Below are positions 13,416 through 24,969 of a stretch of DNA of 64,000 bases, piece by piece. Source of the stretch: Camelus bactrianus. Lineage: Eukaryota > Chordata > Mammalia > Artiodactyla > Camelidae. Numbering within the stretch: position 1 is the stretch's first letter; each line of letters starts with the position of its first letter. Made by a program: the position numbers and the translations under genes. The notes beneath the pieces were generated by a model, which was given only the letters and a program-made list of their open reading frames with translations, was not told where the DNA came from and ran no database searches. The stretch covers positions 7,192,001 to 7,256,000 of the forward strand of contig NC_133569.1 of the NCBI RefSeq assembly GCF_048773025.1, in the 5' to 3' direction.

Positions 13416-14072
13416 GGAAACCAGAGTAAAAGTATCTCCTGCAACCCGTTCCCTTTGTGCTAGATGAACGAACGTCTCTCCACATGCTCAGTTCTGAGAG
13501 ATAAGTGTGTGTGAAAGCCGTCCTTCACCTAGCTTGTTGGGAACACAAAGTTTCTCTTCAGTTGCAAACTCCCCTCCATACAAATATATGGCGAGGGACT
13601 AGCTCCAAATCGGTTTTACAGTGAAAACTGCAGGAACTTCAAACCGGCACTAGGAAACAGACTGAGAAACCAGAGAAAAGTTTCTCCTGCAACCCGTTCC
13701 CTTTGTGCTAGATGAACGAACGTCTCTCCACATGCTCAGTTCTGAGAGATAAGTGTGTGTGAAAGCCGTCCTTCACCTAGCTTGTTGGGAACACAAAGTT
13801 TCTTTTAAGTTGCAAACTCCACTCCGTACATATATATGGCGAGGTACTAGCTCCAACTCGGTTTTACAGTGAAAACTGCAGGAACTTCAAACCGGCACTA
13901 GGAAACAGACTGAGAAACCAGAGTAAAAATTTCTCCTGCAACCCGTTCCCTTTGTGCTAGATGAAAGAACGTCTCTCCACATGCTCAGTTCTGAGAGATA
14001 AGAGTGTGTGAAAGCCGTCCTTCACCTAGCTTGTTGGGAACACAAAGTTTCTTTTAAGTTGCAAACTCCACT

Positions 14073-17000
14073 CCGTACATATACATGGGGAGGGACCAGC
14101 TCCAACTCGGTTTTACAGTGAAAACTGCAGGAACTTCAAACCGGCACTAGGAAACAGACTGAGAAACCAGAGAAAAGTTTCTCCTGCAACCTTTTCCATT
14201 TGTGCTAGATGAACGAACGTCTCTCCACATGCTCAGTTCTGAGAGATTTGTGTGTTTGAAAGCCGTCCTTCACCTAGCTTGTTGGGAACACAAAGTTTCT
14301 CTTCATTTGCAAACTCCACTCGATACATATATATGTGGAGGGACTAGCTCCAACTCGGTTTTACAGTGAAAACTGCAGGAACTTCAAACCGGCACTAGGA
14401 AACAGACTGAGAAACCAGAGAAAATATTCTGCTGCAACCCGTTCCATTTGTGCTAGATGATCGAACGTCTCTCCACATGCTCAGTTCTGAGAGATTTGTG
14501 TGTGTGAAAGCCGTCCTTCACCTAGCTTGTTGGGAACACAAAGTTTTTCTTCAGTTGCAATCTCCAATGCATACATATATATGTGGAGGGACTAGCTCCA
14601 ACTCGGTTTTACAGTGAAAACTGCAGGAAATTCTAAACGGCACTAGGAAACAAACTGAAAACCCAGAGTAAAAGTTTCTCCTGCAACCCGTTCTCTTTGT
14701 GCTAGAAGAACGAACGTCTCTCCACATGCTCAGTTCTGAGAGATAAGTGTGTGTGAAAGCCGTCTTTCACCTAGCTTTTTGGGAACACAAAGTTTCTCTT
14801 AGGTTGCAAACTCCACTCCATACATATATAAGGGGAGGTACAAGCTCAAACTCGGTTTGCAGTGAAAACTGCAGGAACTTCAAAAAGGCACTAGGAAACA
14901 GACTGAGAAACCAGAGTAAAAGTTTCTCCTGCAACACATTCTCTTTGTGCTAGATGAACGAACGTCTCTCCACATGCTCATTTCTGAGAGATAAGTGTGT
15001 GTGAAAGCCGTCCTTCACCTAGCTTGTTGGGAAAACAAAGTTTCTTTTCAGTTGCAAACTCCACTCCATACATATATATGGGGAGGTACTAGCTCCAACT
15101 CGGTTTTACAGTGAAAACTGCAGGAACTTCAAACCGGCACTAGGAAACAGACTGAGAAACCAGAGAAAAGTTTCTCCTGCAACCCGTTCCCTTTGTGCTA
15201 GATGAACGAACGTCTCTCCACATGCTCAGTTCTGAGAGATAAGTGTGTGTGAAAGCCGTCCTTCACCTAGCTTGTTGGGAACACATAGTTTCTTTTAAGT
15301 TGCAAACTCCACTCCGTACATATATATGGGGAGGTACTAGCTCCAACTCGGTTTTACAGTGAAAACTGCAGGAACTTCAAACCGGCACTAGGAAACAGAC
15401 TGAGAAACCAGGGAAAAGTTTTTCCTGCAACCCTTTCCAATTGTGCTAGATGAACGAACGTCTCTCCACATGCTCAGTTCTGAGAGATATGTGTGTGTGA
15501 AAGCCGTCCTTCACCTAGCTTGTTGGGAACACAAAGTTTCTCTTCAGTTTCAAACTCCACTCCGTACATATATATGGGGAGGTACTAGCTCCAACTCGGT
15601 TTTACAGTGAAAACTGCAGGAACATCAAACCGGCACTAGGAAACAGACTGAGAAACCAGGGAAAAGTTTTTCCTGCAACCCTTTCCAATTGTGCTAGATG
15701 AACGAACGTCTCTCCACATGCTCAGTTCTGAGAGATATGTGTGTGTGAAAGCCGTCCTTCACCTAGCTTGTTGGGAACACAAAGTTTCTCTTCAGTTGCA
15801 AACTCCACTCGATACATATATATGGGGAGGGACTAGCTCCAACTCGGTTTTACAGTGAAAACTGCAGGAACTTCATACCGGCACTAGGAAACAGACTGAG
15901 AAACCAGAGTAAAAGTATCTCCTGCAACCCGTTCCCTTTGTGCTAGATGAACGAACGTCTCTCCACATGCTCATTTCTGAGAGATAAGTGTGTGTGAAAG
16001 CCGTCCTTCACCTAGCTTGTTGGGAACACAAAGTTTCTCTTCAGTTGCAAACTCCACTCCATACAAATATATGGCGAGGTACTAGCTCCAAATCGGTTTT
16101 ACAGTGAAAACTGCAGGAACTTCAAACCGGCACTAGGAAACAGACTGAGAAACCAGAGTAAAAATTTCTCCTGCAACCCGTTCCCTTTGTGCTAGATGAA
16201 AGAACGTCTCTCCACATGCTCAGTTCTGAGAGATAAGTGTGTGTGAAAGCCGTCCTTCACCTAGCTTGTTGGGAACACAAAGTTTCTTTTAAGTTGCAAA
16301 CTCCACTCCGAACATATACATGGGGAGGGACCAGCTCCAACTCGGTTTTACAGTGAAAACTGCAGGAACTTCAAACCGGCACTAGGAAACAGACTGAGAA
16401 ACCAGAGAAAAGTTTCTCCTGCAACCCTTTCCATTTGTGCTAGATGAACGAACTTCTCTCCACATGCTCAGTTCTGAGAGATATGTGTGTGTGAAAGCCG
16501 TCCTTCACCTAGCTTTTTGGGAACACAAAGTTTCTCTTAATTTGCAAACTCCACTCGATACATATATATGTGGAGGGACTAGCTCCAACTCGGTTTTACA
16601 GTGAAAACTGCAGGAACTTCATACCGGCACTAGGAAACAGACTGAGAAACCAGAGAAAAGATTCTGCTGCAACCCGTTCCATTTGTGCTAGATGAACGAA
16701 CGTCTCTCCACATGCTCAGTTCTGAGAGATTTGTGTGTGTGAAAGCCGTCCTTCACCTAGCTTGTTGGGAACACAAAGTTTCTCTTCAGTTGCAATCTCC
16801 AATGCATACATATATATGGGGAGGTACCAGCTCCAACTCTGTTTTACAGTGAAAACTGCAGGAAATTCTAAACGGCACTAGGAAACAAACTGAAAACCCA
16901 GAGTAAAAGTTTCTCCTGCAACCTGTTCCCTTTGTGGCTGATGAACGAACGTCTCTCCACATGCTCAGTTCTGAGAGATAAGTGTGTGTTAAAGCCGTCC

Positions 17001-17301
17001 TTCACCTAGCTTGTTGGGAACACAAAGTTTCTTTTCAGTTGCAAACTCCACTCCATACATATATATGGGGAGGTACTAGCTCCAAATCGGTTTTACAGTG
17101 AAAACTGCAGGAACTTCAAACCGGCAGTAGTAAACAGACTGAGAAACCAGAGTAAAAGTTTCTCCTGCAACCCGTTCCCTTTGTGCTAGAAGAACGAACG
17201 TCTCTCCACATGCTCAGTTCTGAGAGATAAGTGTGTGTGAAAGCCGTCCTTCACCTAGCTTTTTGGGAACACAAAGTTTCTCTTAATTTGCAAACTCCAC
17301 T
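14073..17301. repeat. Higher-order copy C1 (13 monomers, 3,229 bp)
   Basis: The next copy follows at an offset of 3,229 bp: CACATAGTTT at 15,282 and 18,511, ATACAAATAT at 16,061 and 19,290, R monomers at 14,747 and 17,976. C1 opens with CCGTACATATACATGGGG, and the same string at 17,302 opens C2. Immediately before 17,302 the monomer changes subtype (CTTAATTTGC instead of CTTTTAAGTTGC), placing the duplication joint at about 17,290-17,302. Confidence 0.8.
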
Positions 17302-20300
17302 CCGTACATATACATGGGGAGGGACCAGCTCCAACTCGGTTTTACAGTGAAAACTGCAGGAACTTCAAACCGGCACTAGGAAACAGACTGAGAAACCAGA
17401 GAAAAGTTTCTCCTGCAACCTTTTCCATTTGTGCTAGATGAACGAACGTCTCTCCACATGCTCAGTTCTGAGAGATTTGTGTGTGTGAAAGCCGTCCTTC
17501 ACCTAGCTTGTTGGGAACACAAAGTTTCTCTTCATTTGCAAACTCCACTCGATACATATATATGTGGAGGGACTAGCTCCAACTCGGTTTTACAGTGAAA
17601 ACTGCAGGAACTTCAAACCGGCACTAGGAAACAGACTGAGAAACCAGAGAAAATATTCTGCTGCAACCCGTTCCATTTGTGCTAGATGATCGAACGTCTC
17701 TCCACATGCTCAGTTCTGAGAGATTTGTGTGTGTGAAAGCCGTCCTTCACCTAGCTTGTTGGGAACACAAAGTTTCTCTTCAGTTGCAATCTCCAATGCA
17801 TACATATATATGGGGAGGTACTAGCTCCAACTCGGTTTTACAGTGAAAACTGCAGGAAATTCTAAACGGCACTAGGAAACAAACTGAAAACCCAGAGTAA
17901 AAGTTTCTCCTGCAACCCGTTCTCTTTGTGCTAGAAGAACGAACGTCTCTCCACATGCTCAGTTCTGAGAGATAAGTGTGTGTGAAAGCCGTCCTTCACC
18001 TAGCTTTTTGGGAACACAAAGTTTCTCTTAGGTTGCAAACTCCACTCCATACATATATAAGGGGAGGTACAAGCTCAAACTCGGTTTGCAGTGAAAACTG
18101 CAGGAACTTCAAACAGGCACTAGGAAACAGACTGAGAAACCAGAGTAAAAGTTTCTCCTGCAACCCATTCTCTTTGTGCTAGATGAACGAACGTCTCTCC
18201 ACATGCTCATTTCTGAGAGATAAGTGTGTGTGAAAGCCGTCCTTCACCTAGCTTGTTGGGAAAACAAAGTTTCTTTTCAGTTGCAAACTCCACTCCATAC
18301 ATATATATGGGGAGGTACTAGCTCCAACTCGGTTTTACAGTGAAAACTGCAGGAACTTCAAACCGGCACTAGGAAACAGACTGAGAAACCAGAGAAAAGT
18401 TTCTCCTGCAACCCGTTCCCTTTGTGCTAGATGAACGAACGTCTCTCCACATGCTCAGTTCTGAGAGATAAGTGTGTGTGAAAGCCGTCCTTCACCTAGC
18501 TTGTTGGGAACACATAGTTTCTTTTAAGTTGCAAACTCCACTCCGTACATATATATGGGGAGGTACTAGCTCCAACTCGGTTTTACAGTGAAAACTGCAG
18601 GAACTTCAAACCGGCACTAGGAAACAGACTGAGAAACCAGGGAAAAGTTTTTCCTGCAACCCTTTCCAATTGTGCTAGATGAACGAACGTCTCTCCACAT
18701 GCTCAGTTCTGAGAGATATGTGTGTGTGAAAGCCGTCCTTCACCTAGCTTGTTGGGAACACAAAGTTTCTCTTCAGTTTCAAACTCCACTCCGTACATAT
18801 ATATGGGGAGGTACTAGCTCCAACTCGGTTTTACAGTGAAAACTGCAGGAACATCAAACCGGCACTAGGAAACAGACTGAGAAACCAGGGAAAAGTTTTT
18901 CCTGCAACCCTTTCCAATTGTGCTAGATGAACGAACGTCTCTCCACATGCTCAGTTCTGAGAGATATGTGTGTGTGAAAGCCGTCCTTCACCTAGCTTGT
19001 TGGGAACACAAAGTTTCTCTTCAGTTGCAAACTCCACTCGATACATATATATGGGGAGGGACTAGCTCCAACTCGGTTTTACAGTGAAAACTGCAGGAAC
19101 TTCATACCGGCACTAGGAAACAGACTGAGAAACCAGAGTAAAAGTATCTCCTGTAACCCGTTCCCTTTGTGCTAGATGAACGAACGTCTCTCCACATGCT
19201 CATTTCTGAGAGATAAGTGTGTGTGAAAGCCGTCCTTCACCTAGCTTGTTGGGAACACAAAGTTTCTCTTCAGTTGCAAACTCCACTCCATACAAATATA
19301 TGGCGAGGTACTAGCTCCAAATCGGTTTTACAGTGAAAACTGCAGGAACTTCAAACCGGCACTAGGAAACAGACTGAGAAACCAGAGTAAAAATTTCTCC
19401 TGCAACCCGTTCCCTTTGTGCTAGATGAAAGAACGTCTCTCCACATGCTCAGTTCTGAGAGATAAGTGTGTGTGAAAGCCGTCCTTCACCTAGCTTGTTG
19501 GGAACACAAAGTTTCTTTTAAGTTGCAAACTCCACTCCGAACATATACATGGGGAGGGACCAGCTCCAACTCGGTTTTACAGTGAAAACTGCAGGAACTT
19601 CAAACCGGCACTAGGAAACAGACTGAGAAACCAGAGAAAAGTTTCTCCTGCAACCCTTTCCATTTGTGCTAAATGAACGAACTTCTCTCCACATGCTCAG
19701 TTCTGAGAGATATGTGTGTGTGAAAGCCGTCCTTCACCTAGCTTTTTGGGAACACAAAGTTTCTCTTAATTTGCAAACTCCACTCGATACATATATATGT
19801 GGAGGGACAAGCTCCAACTCGGTTTTACAGTGAAAACTGCAGGAACTTCAAACCGGCACTAGGAAACAGACTGAGAAACCAGAGAAAAGATTCTGCTGCA
19901 ACCCGTTCCATTTGTGCTAGATGAACGAACGTCTCTCCACATGCTCAGTTCTGAGAGATTTGTGTGTGTGAAAGCCGTCCTTCACCTAGCTTGTTGGGAA
20001 CACAAAGTTTCTCTTCAGTTGCAATCTCCAATGCATACATATATATGGGGAGGTACCAGCTCCAACTCTGTTTTACAGTGAAAACTGCAGGAAATTCTAA
20101 ACGGCACTAGGAAACAAACTGAAAACCCAGAGTAAAAGTTTCTCCTGCAACCTGTTCCCTTTGTGGCTGATGAACGAACGTCTCTCCACATGCTCAGTTC
20201 TGAGAGATAAGTGTGTGTTAAAGCCGTCCTTCACCTAGCTTGTTGGGAACACAAAGTTTCTTTTCAGTTGCAAACTCCACTCCATACATATATATGGGGA

Positions 20301-20704
20301 GGTACTAGCTCCAAATCGGTTTTACAGTGAAAACTGCAGGAACTTCAAACCGGCAGTAGTAAACAGACTGAGAAACCAGAGTAAAAGTTTCTCCTGCAAC
20401 CCGTTCCCTTTGTGCTAGAAGAACGAACGTCTCTCCACATGCTCAGTTCTGAGAGATAATTGTGTGTGAAAGCCGTCCTTCACCTAGCTTTTTGGGAACA
20501 CAAAGTTTCTCTTAGGTTGCAAACTCCACTCCATACATATATAAGGGGAGGTACAAGCTCAAACTCGGTTTGCAGTGAAAACTGCAGGAACTTCAAACAG
20601 GCACTAGGAAGCAGAATGAGAAACCAGAGTAAAAGTTTCTCCTGCAACCCATTCCCTTTGTGCTAGATGAACGAACGTCTCTCCACATGCTCATTTCTGA
20701 GAGA
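17302..20704. repeat. Higher-order copy C2 (~3.4 kb)
   Basis: About 2.5 kb compared by eye with C1 shows only a handful of differences, for example ACTAGC/ACAAGC at 16,579/19,808, GCTAGATG/GCTAAATG at about 16,440/19,669 and TGCAACC/TGTAACC near 15,922/19,151. That is roughly 99.8% identity and suggests a very recent duplication. C2 ends in an intact X and R pair (to 20,618), where C1 was cut by the joint. Confidence 0.8.
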
Positions 20705-21050
20705 TAAGTGCGTGTGAAAGCCGTCCTTCACCTAGCTTTTTGGGAACACAAAGTTTCTCTTAATTTGCAAACTCCACTCCATACATATATATGTGGAGGG
20801 ACTAGCTCCAACTCGGTTTACAGTGAAAACTGCAGGAACTTCAAACCGGCACTAGGAAACAGACTGAGAAACCAGAGAAAAGATTCTGCTGCAACCAGTT
20901 CCATTTGTGCTAGATGAACGAACGTCTCTCCACATGCTCAGTTCTGAGAGATTTGTGTGTGTGAAAGCCGTCCTTCACCTAGCTTGTTGGGAACACAAAG
21001 TTTCTCTTCAGTTGCAATCTCCAATGCATACATATATATGGGGAGGTACT
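20705..21050. repeat. Junction monomers between C2 and C3
   Basis: A chimeric monomer starts like the one at 23,437 (GATAAGTGCGTGTG) but switches near 20,740 to CTTTTTGGGAAC and CTTAATTTGC, as at 23,718. One monomer was removed in register. A second switch near 21,030-21,060 moves from a W-type left half (CAATCTCCAATGCAT) to an ordinary right half (GGAACTTCAAACCGG). Confidence 0.65.
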
Positions 21051-23470
21051 AGCTCCAACTCGGTTTTACAGTGAAAACTGCAGGAACTTCAAACCGGCAC
21101 TAGGAAACAGACTGAGAAACCAGAGAAAAGTTTCTCCTGCAACCCGTTCCCTTTGTGCTAGATGAACGAACGTCTCTCCACATGCTCAGTTCTGAGAGAT
21201 AAGTGTGTGTGAAAGCCGTCCTTCACCTAGCTTGTTGGGAACACATAGTTTCTTTTAAGTTGCAAACTCCACTCCGTACATATATATGGGGAGGTACTAG
21301 CTCCAACTCGGTTTTACAGTGAAAACTGCAGGAACTTCAAACCGGCACTAGGAAACAGACTGAGAAACCAGGGAAAAGTTTTTCCTGCAACCCTTTCCAA
21401 TTGTGCTAGATGAACGAACGTCTCTCCACATGCTCAGTTCTGAGAGATATGTGTGTGTGAAAGCCGTCCTTCACCTAGCTTGTTGGGAACACAAAGTTTC
21501 TCTTCAGTTTCAAACTCCACTCCGTACATATATATGGGGAGGTACTAGCTCCAACTCGGTTTTACAGTGAAAACTGCAGGAACTTCAAACCGGCACTAGG
21601 AAACAGACTGAGAAACCAGGGAAAAGTTTTTCCTGCAACCCTTTCCAATTGTGCTAGATGAACGAACGTCTCTCCACATGCTCAGTTCTGAGAGATATGT
21701 GTGTGTGAAAGCCGTCCTTCACCTAGCTTGTTGGGAACACAAAGTTTCTCTTCAGTTGCAAACTCCACTCGATACATATATATGGGGAGGGACTAGCTCC
21801 AACTCGGTTTTACAGTGAAAACTGCAGGAACTTCATACCGGCACTAGGAAACAGACTGAGAAACCAGAGTAAAAGTATCTCCTGCAACCCGTTCCCTTTG
21901 TGCTAGATGAACGAACGTCTCTCCACATGCTCATTTCTGAGAGATAAGTGTGTGTGAAAGCCGTCCTTCACCTAGCTTGTTGGGAACACAAAGTTTCTCT
22001 TCAGTTGCAAACTCCACTCCATACAAATATATGGCGAGGTACTAGCTCCAAATCGGTTTTACAGTGAAAACTGCAGGAACTTCAAACCGGCACTAGGAAA
22101 CAGACTGAGAAACCAGAGTAAAAATTTCTCCTGCAACCCGTTCCCTTTGTGCTAGATGAAAGAACGTCTCTCCACATGCTCAGTTCTGAGAGATAAGTGT
22201 GTGTGAAAGCCGTCCTTCACCTAGCTTGTTGGGAACACAAAGTTTCTTTTAAGTTGCAAACTCCACTCCGAACATATACATGGGGAGGGACCAGCTCCAA
22301 CTCGGTTTTACAGTGAAAACTGCAGGAACTTCAAACCGGCACTAGGAAACAGACTGAGAAACCAGAGAAAAGTTTCTCCTGCAACCCTTTCCATTTGTGC
22401 TAGATGAACGAACTTCTCTCCACATGCTCAGTTCTGAGAGATATGTGTGTGTGAAAGCCGTCCTTCACCTAGCTTTTTGGGAACACAAAGTTTCTCTTAA
22501 TTTGCAAACTCCACTCGATACATATATATGTGGAGGGACTAGCTCCAACTCGGTTTTACAGTGAAAACTGCAGGAACTTCAAACCGGCACTAGGAAACAG
22601 ACTGAGAAACCAGAGAAAAGATTCTGCTGCAACCCGTTCCATTTGTGCTAGATGAACGAACGTCTCTCCACATGCTCAGTTCTGAGAGATTTGTGTGTGT
22701 GAAAGCCGTCCTTCACCTAGCTTGTTGGGAACACAAAGTTTCTCTTCAGTTGCAATCTCCAATGCATACATATATATGGGGAGGTACCAGCTCCAACTCT
22801 GTTTTACAGTGAAAACTGCAGGAAATTCTAAACGGCACTAGGAAACAAACTGAAAACCCAGAGTAAAAGTTTCTCCTGCAACCTGTTCCCTTTGTGGCTG
22901 ATGAACGAACGTCTCTCCACATGCTCAGTTCTGAGAGATAAGTGTGTGTTAAAGCCGTCCTTCACCTAGCTTGTTGGGAACACAAAGTTTCTTTTCAGTT
23001 GCAAACTCCACTCCATACATATATATGGGGAGGTACTAGCTCCAAATCGGTTTTACAGTGAAAACTGCAGGAACTTCAAACCGGCAGTAGTAAACAGACT
23101 GAGAAACCAGAGTAAAAGTTTCTCCTGCAACCCGTTCCCTTTGTGCTAGAAGAACGAACGTCTCTCCACATGCTCAGTTCTGAGAGATAAGTGTGTGTGA
23201 AAGCCGTCCTTCACCTAGCTTTTTGGGAACACAAAGTTTCTCTTAGGTTGCAAACTCCACTCCATACATATATAAGGGGAGGTACAAGCTCAAACTCGGT
23301 TTGCAGTGAAAACTGCAGGAACTTCAAACAGGCACTAGGAAACAGAATGAGAAACCAGAGTAAAAGTTTCTCCTGCAACCCATTCCCTTTGTGCTAGATG
23401 AACGAACGTCTCTCCACATGCTCATTTCTGAGAGATAAGTGCGTGTGAAAGCCGTCCTTCACCTAGCTTG
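21051..23470. repeat. Higher-order copy C3 (~10 monomers)
   Basis: Matches C2 at a constant offset of 2,731 bp (18,511 to 21,242; 19,290 to 22,021; 20,460 to 23,191). The GATAAGTGCGTG mark at 20,705 recurs at about 23,437. The W-X-R modules at 19,874-20,618 (C2) and 22,605-23,349 (C3) are nearly identical. Confidence 0.8.
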
Positions 23471-24969
23471 TTGGGAAAACAAAGTTTCTTTTCAGTTGCA
23501 AACTCCACTCCATACATATATATGGGGAGGTACTAGCTCCAACTCGGTTTTAAAGTGAAAACTGCAGGAACTTCAAACCGGCACTAGGAAACAGACTGAG
23601 AAACCAGAGAAAAGTTTCTCCTGCAACCCTTTCCATTTGTGCTAGATGAACGAACGTCTCTCCACATGCTCAGTTCTGAGAGATATGTGTGTGTGAAAGC
23701 CGTCCTTCACCTAGCTTTTTGGGAACACAAAGTTTCTCTTAATTTGCAAACTCCACTCGATACATATATATGTGGAGGGACTAGCTCCAACTCGGTTTTA
23801 CAGTGAAAACTGCAGGAACTTCAAACCGGCACTAGGAAACAGACTGAGAAACCAGAGAAAAGATTCTGCTGCAACCAGTTCCATTTGTGCTAGATGAAAG
23901 AACGTCTCTCCACATGCTCAGTTCTGAGAGATTTGTGTGTGTGAAAGCCGTCCTTCACCTAGCTTGTTGGGAACACAAAGTTTCTCTTCAGTTGCAATCT
24001 CCAATGCATACATATATATGGGGAGGTACCAGCTCCAACTCGGTTTTACAGTGAAAACTGCAGGAACTTCAAACCGGCACTAGGAAACAGACTGAGAAAC
24101 CAGGGAAAAGTTTTTCCTGCAACCCTTTCCAATTGTGCTAGATGAACGAACGTCTCTCCACATGCTCAGTTCTGAGAGATAAGTGTGTGTGAAAGCCGTC
24201 CTTCACCTAGCTTGTTGGGAACACAAAGTTTCTCTTCAGTTGCAAACTCCACTCGATACATATATATGGGGAGGGACTAGCTCCAACTCGGTTTTACAGT
24301 GAAAACTGCAAGAACTTCATACCGGCACTAGGAAACAGACTGAGAAACCAGAGTAAAAGTTTCTCCTGCAACCCGTTCCATTTGTGCTAGATGAACGAAC
24401 GTCTCTCCACATGCTCAGTTCTGAGAGATAAGTGTGTGTGAAAGCCGTACTTCACCTAGCTTGTTGGGAACACAAAGTTTCTCTTCAGTTGCAAACTCCA
24501 CTCCATACATATATATGGGGAGGTACTAGCTCCAACTCGGTTTTACAGTGAAAACTGCAGGAACTTCAAACCGGCAGTAGTAAACAGACTGAGAAACCAG
24601 AGTAAAAGTTCCTCCTGCAACCCGTTCCCTTTGTGCTAGAAGAACGAACGTCTCTCCACATGCTCAGTTCTGAGAGATAAGTGTGTGTGAAAGCCGTCCT
24701 TCACCTAGCTTGTTGGGAACACAAATTTTCTCTTCAGTTGAAAACTCCACTCCATACATATATATGGGGAGGTACAAGCTCAAACTCGGTTTGCAGTGAA
24801 AACTGCAGGAACTTCAAACAGGCACTAGGAAACAGAATGTGATACCAGAATAAAAGTTTCTCCTGCAACACGTTCCCTTTGTGCTTGATGAACGAACGTC
24901 TCTCCACATGCTCAGTTCTGAGAGATATTTGTCTGTGAAAGCCGAACTTCACCTAGCTTCTTGGGAACA
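23471..24969. repeat. Mixed monomers between C3 and block L copy 2
   Basis: About six monomers. The first three copy the 20.7-21.05 kb stretch with one extra monomer. At about 24,050-24,080 a W-type left half joins a monomer whose successor reads GGGAAAAGTTTTTCC. An R-like monomer at 24.69-24.84 kb carries CTTCAGTTGAAAACTCC with CAAGCTCAAACTCGG, a further mixed type. The next one has private changes (GCTTGATG, GATATTTGTCTG, GCCGAACTTC). Frames of about 70 codons here are repeat by-products. Confidence 0.6.

Larger units (their letters stand above)
9541..14072. repeat. Two tandem segmental copies, 13-monomer offset
   Basis: Markers at 9,614, 10,027 and 10,348 recur at 12,844, 13,257 and 13,578 (offset 3,230 bp, 13 monomers). 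Further right the offset falls to 2,981 bp (GAGTGTGTG at 11,021 and 14,002), so the right copy lacks one of the near-identical monomers around 10.6-10.9 kb. The left copy spans roughly 9.54-12.7 kb and the right copy runs from 12.77 kb. Confidence 0.7.

Noticed and set aside
24734-24952. Reverse-strand frames of 60-80 codons (also 473-667, 2132-2347, 30101-30343, 44617-44799)
   Set aside because: They appear in scattered variants at the same monomer phase, have no conserved start, and are lost in neighbouring copies.
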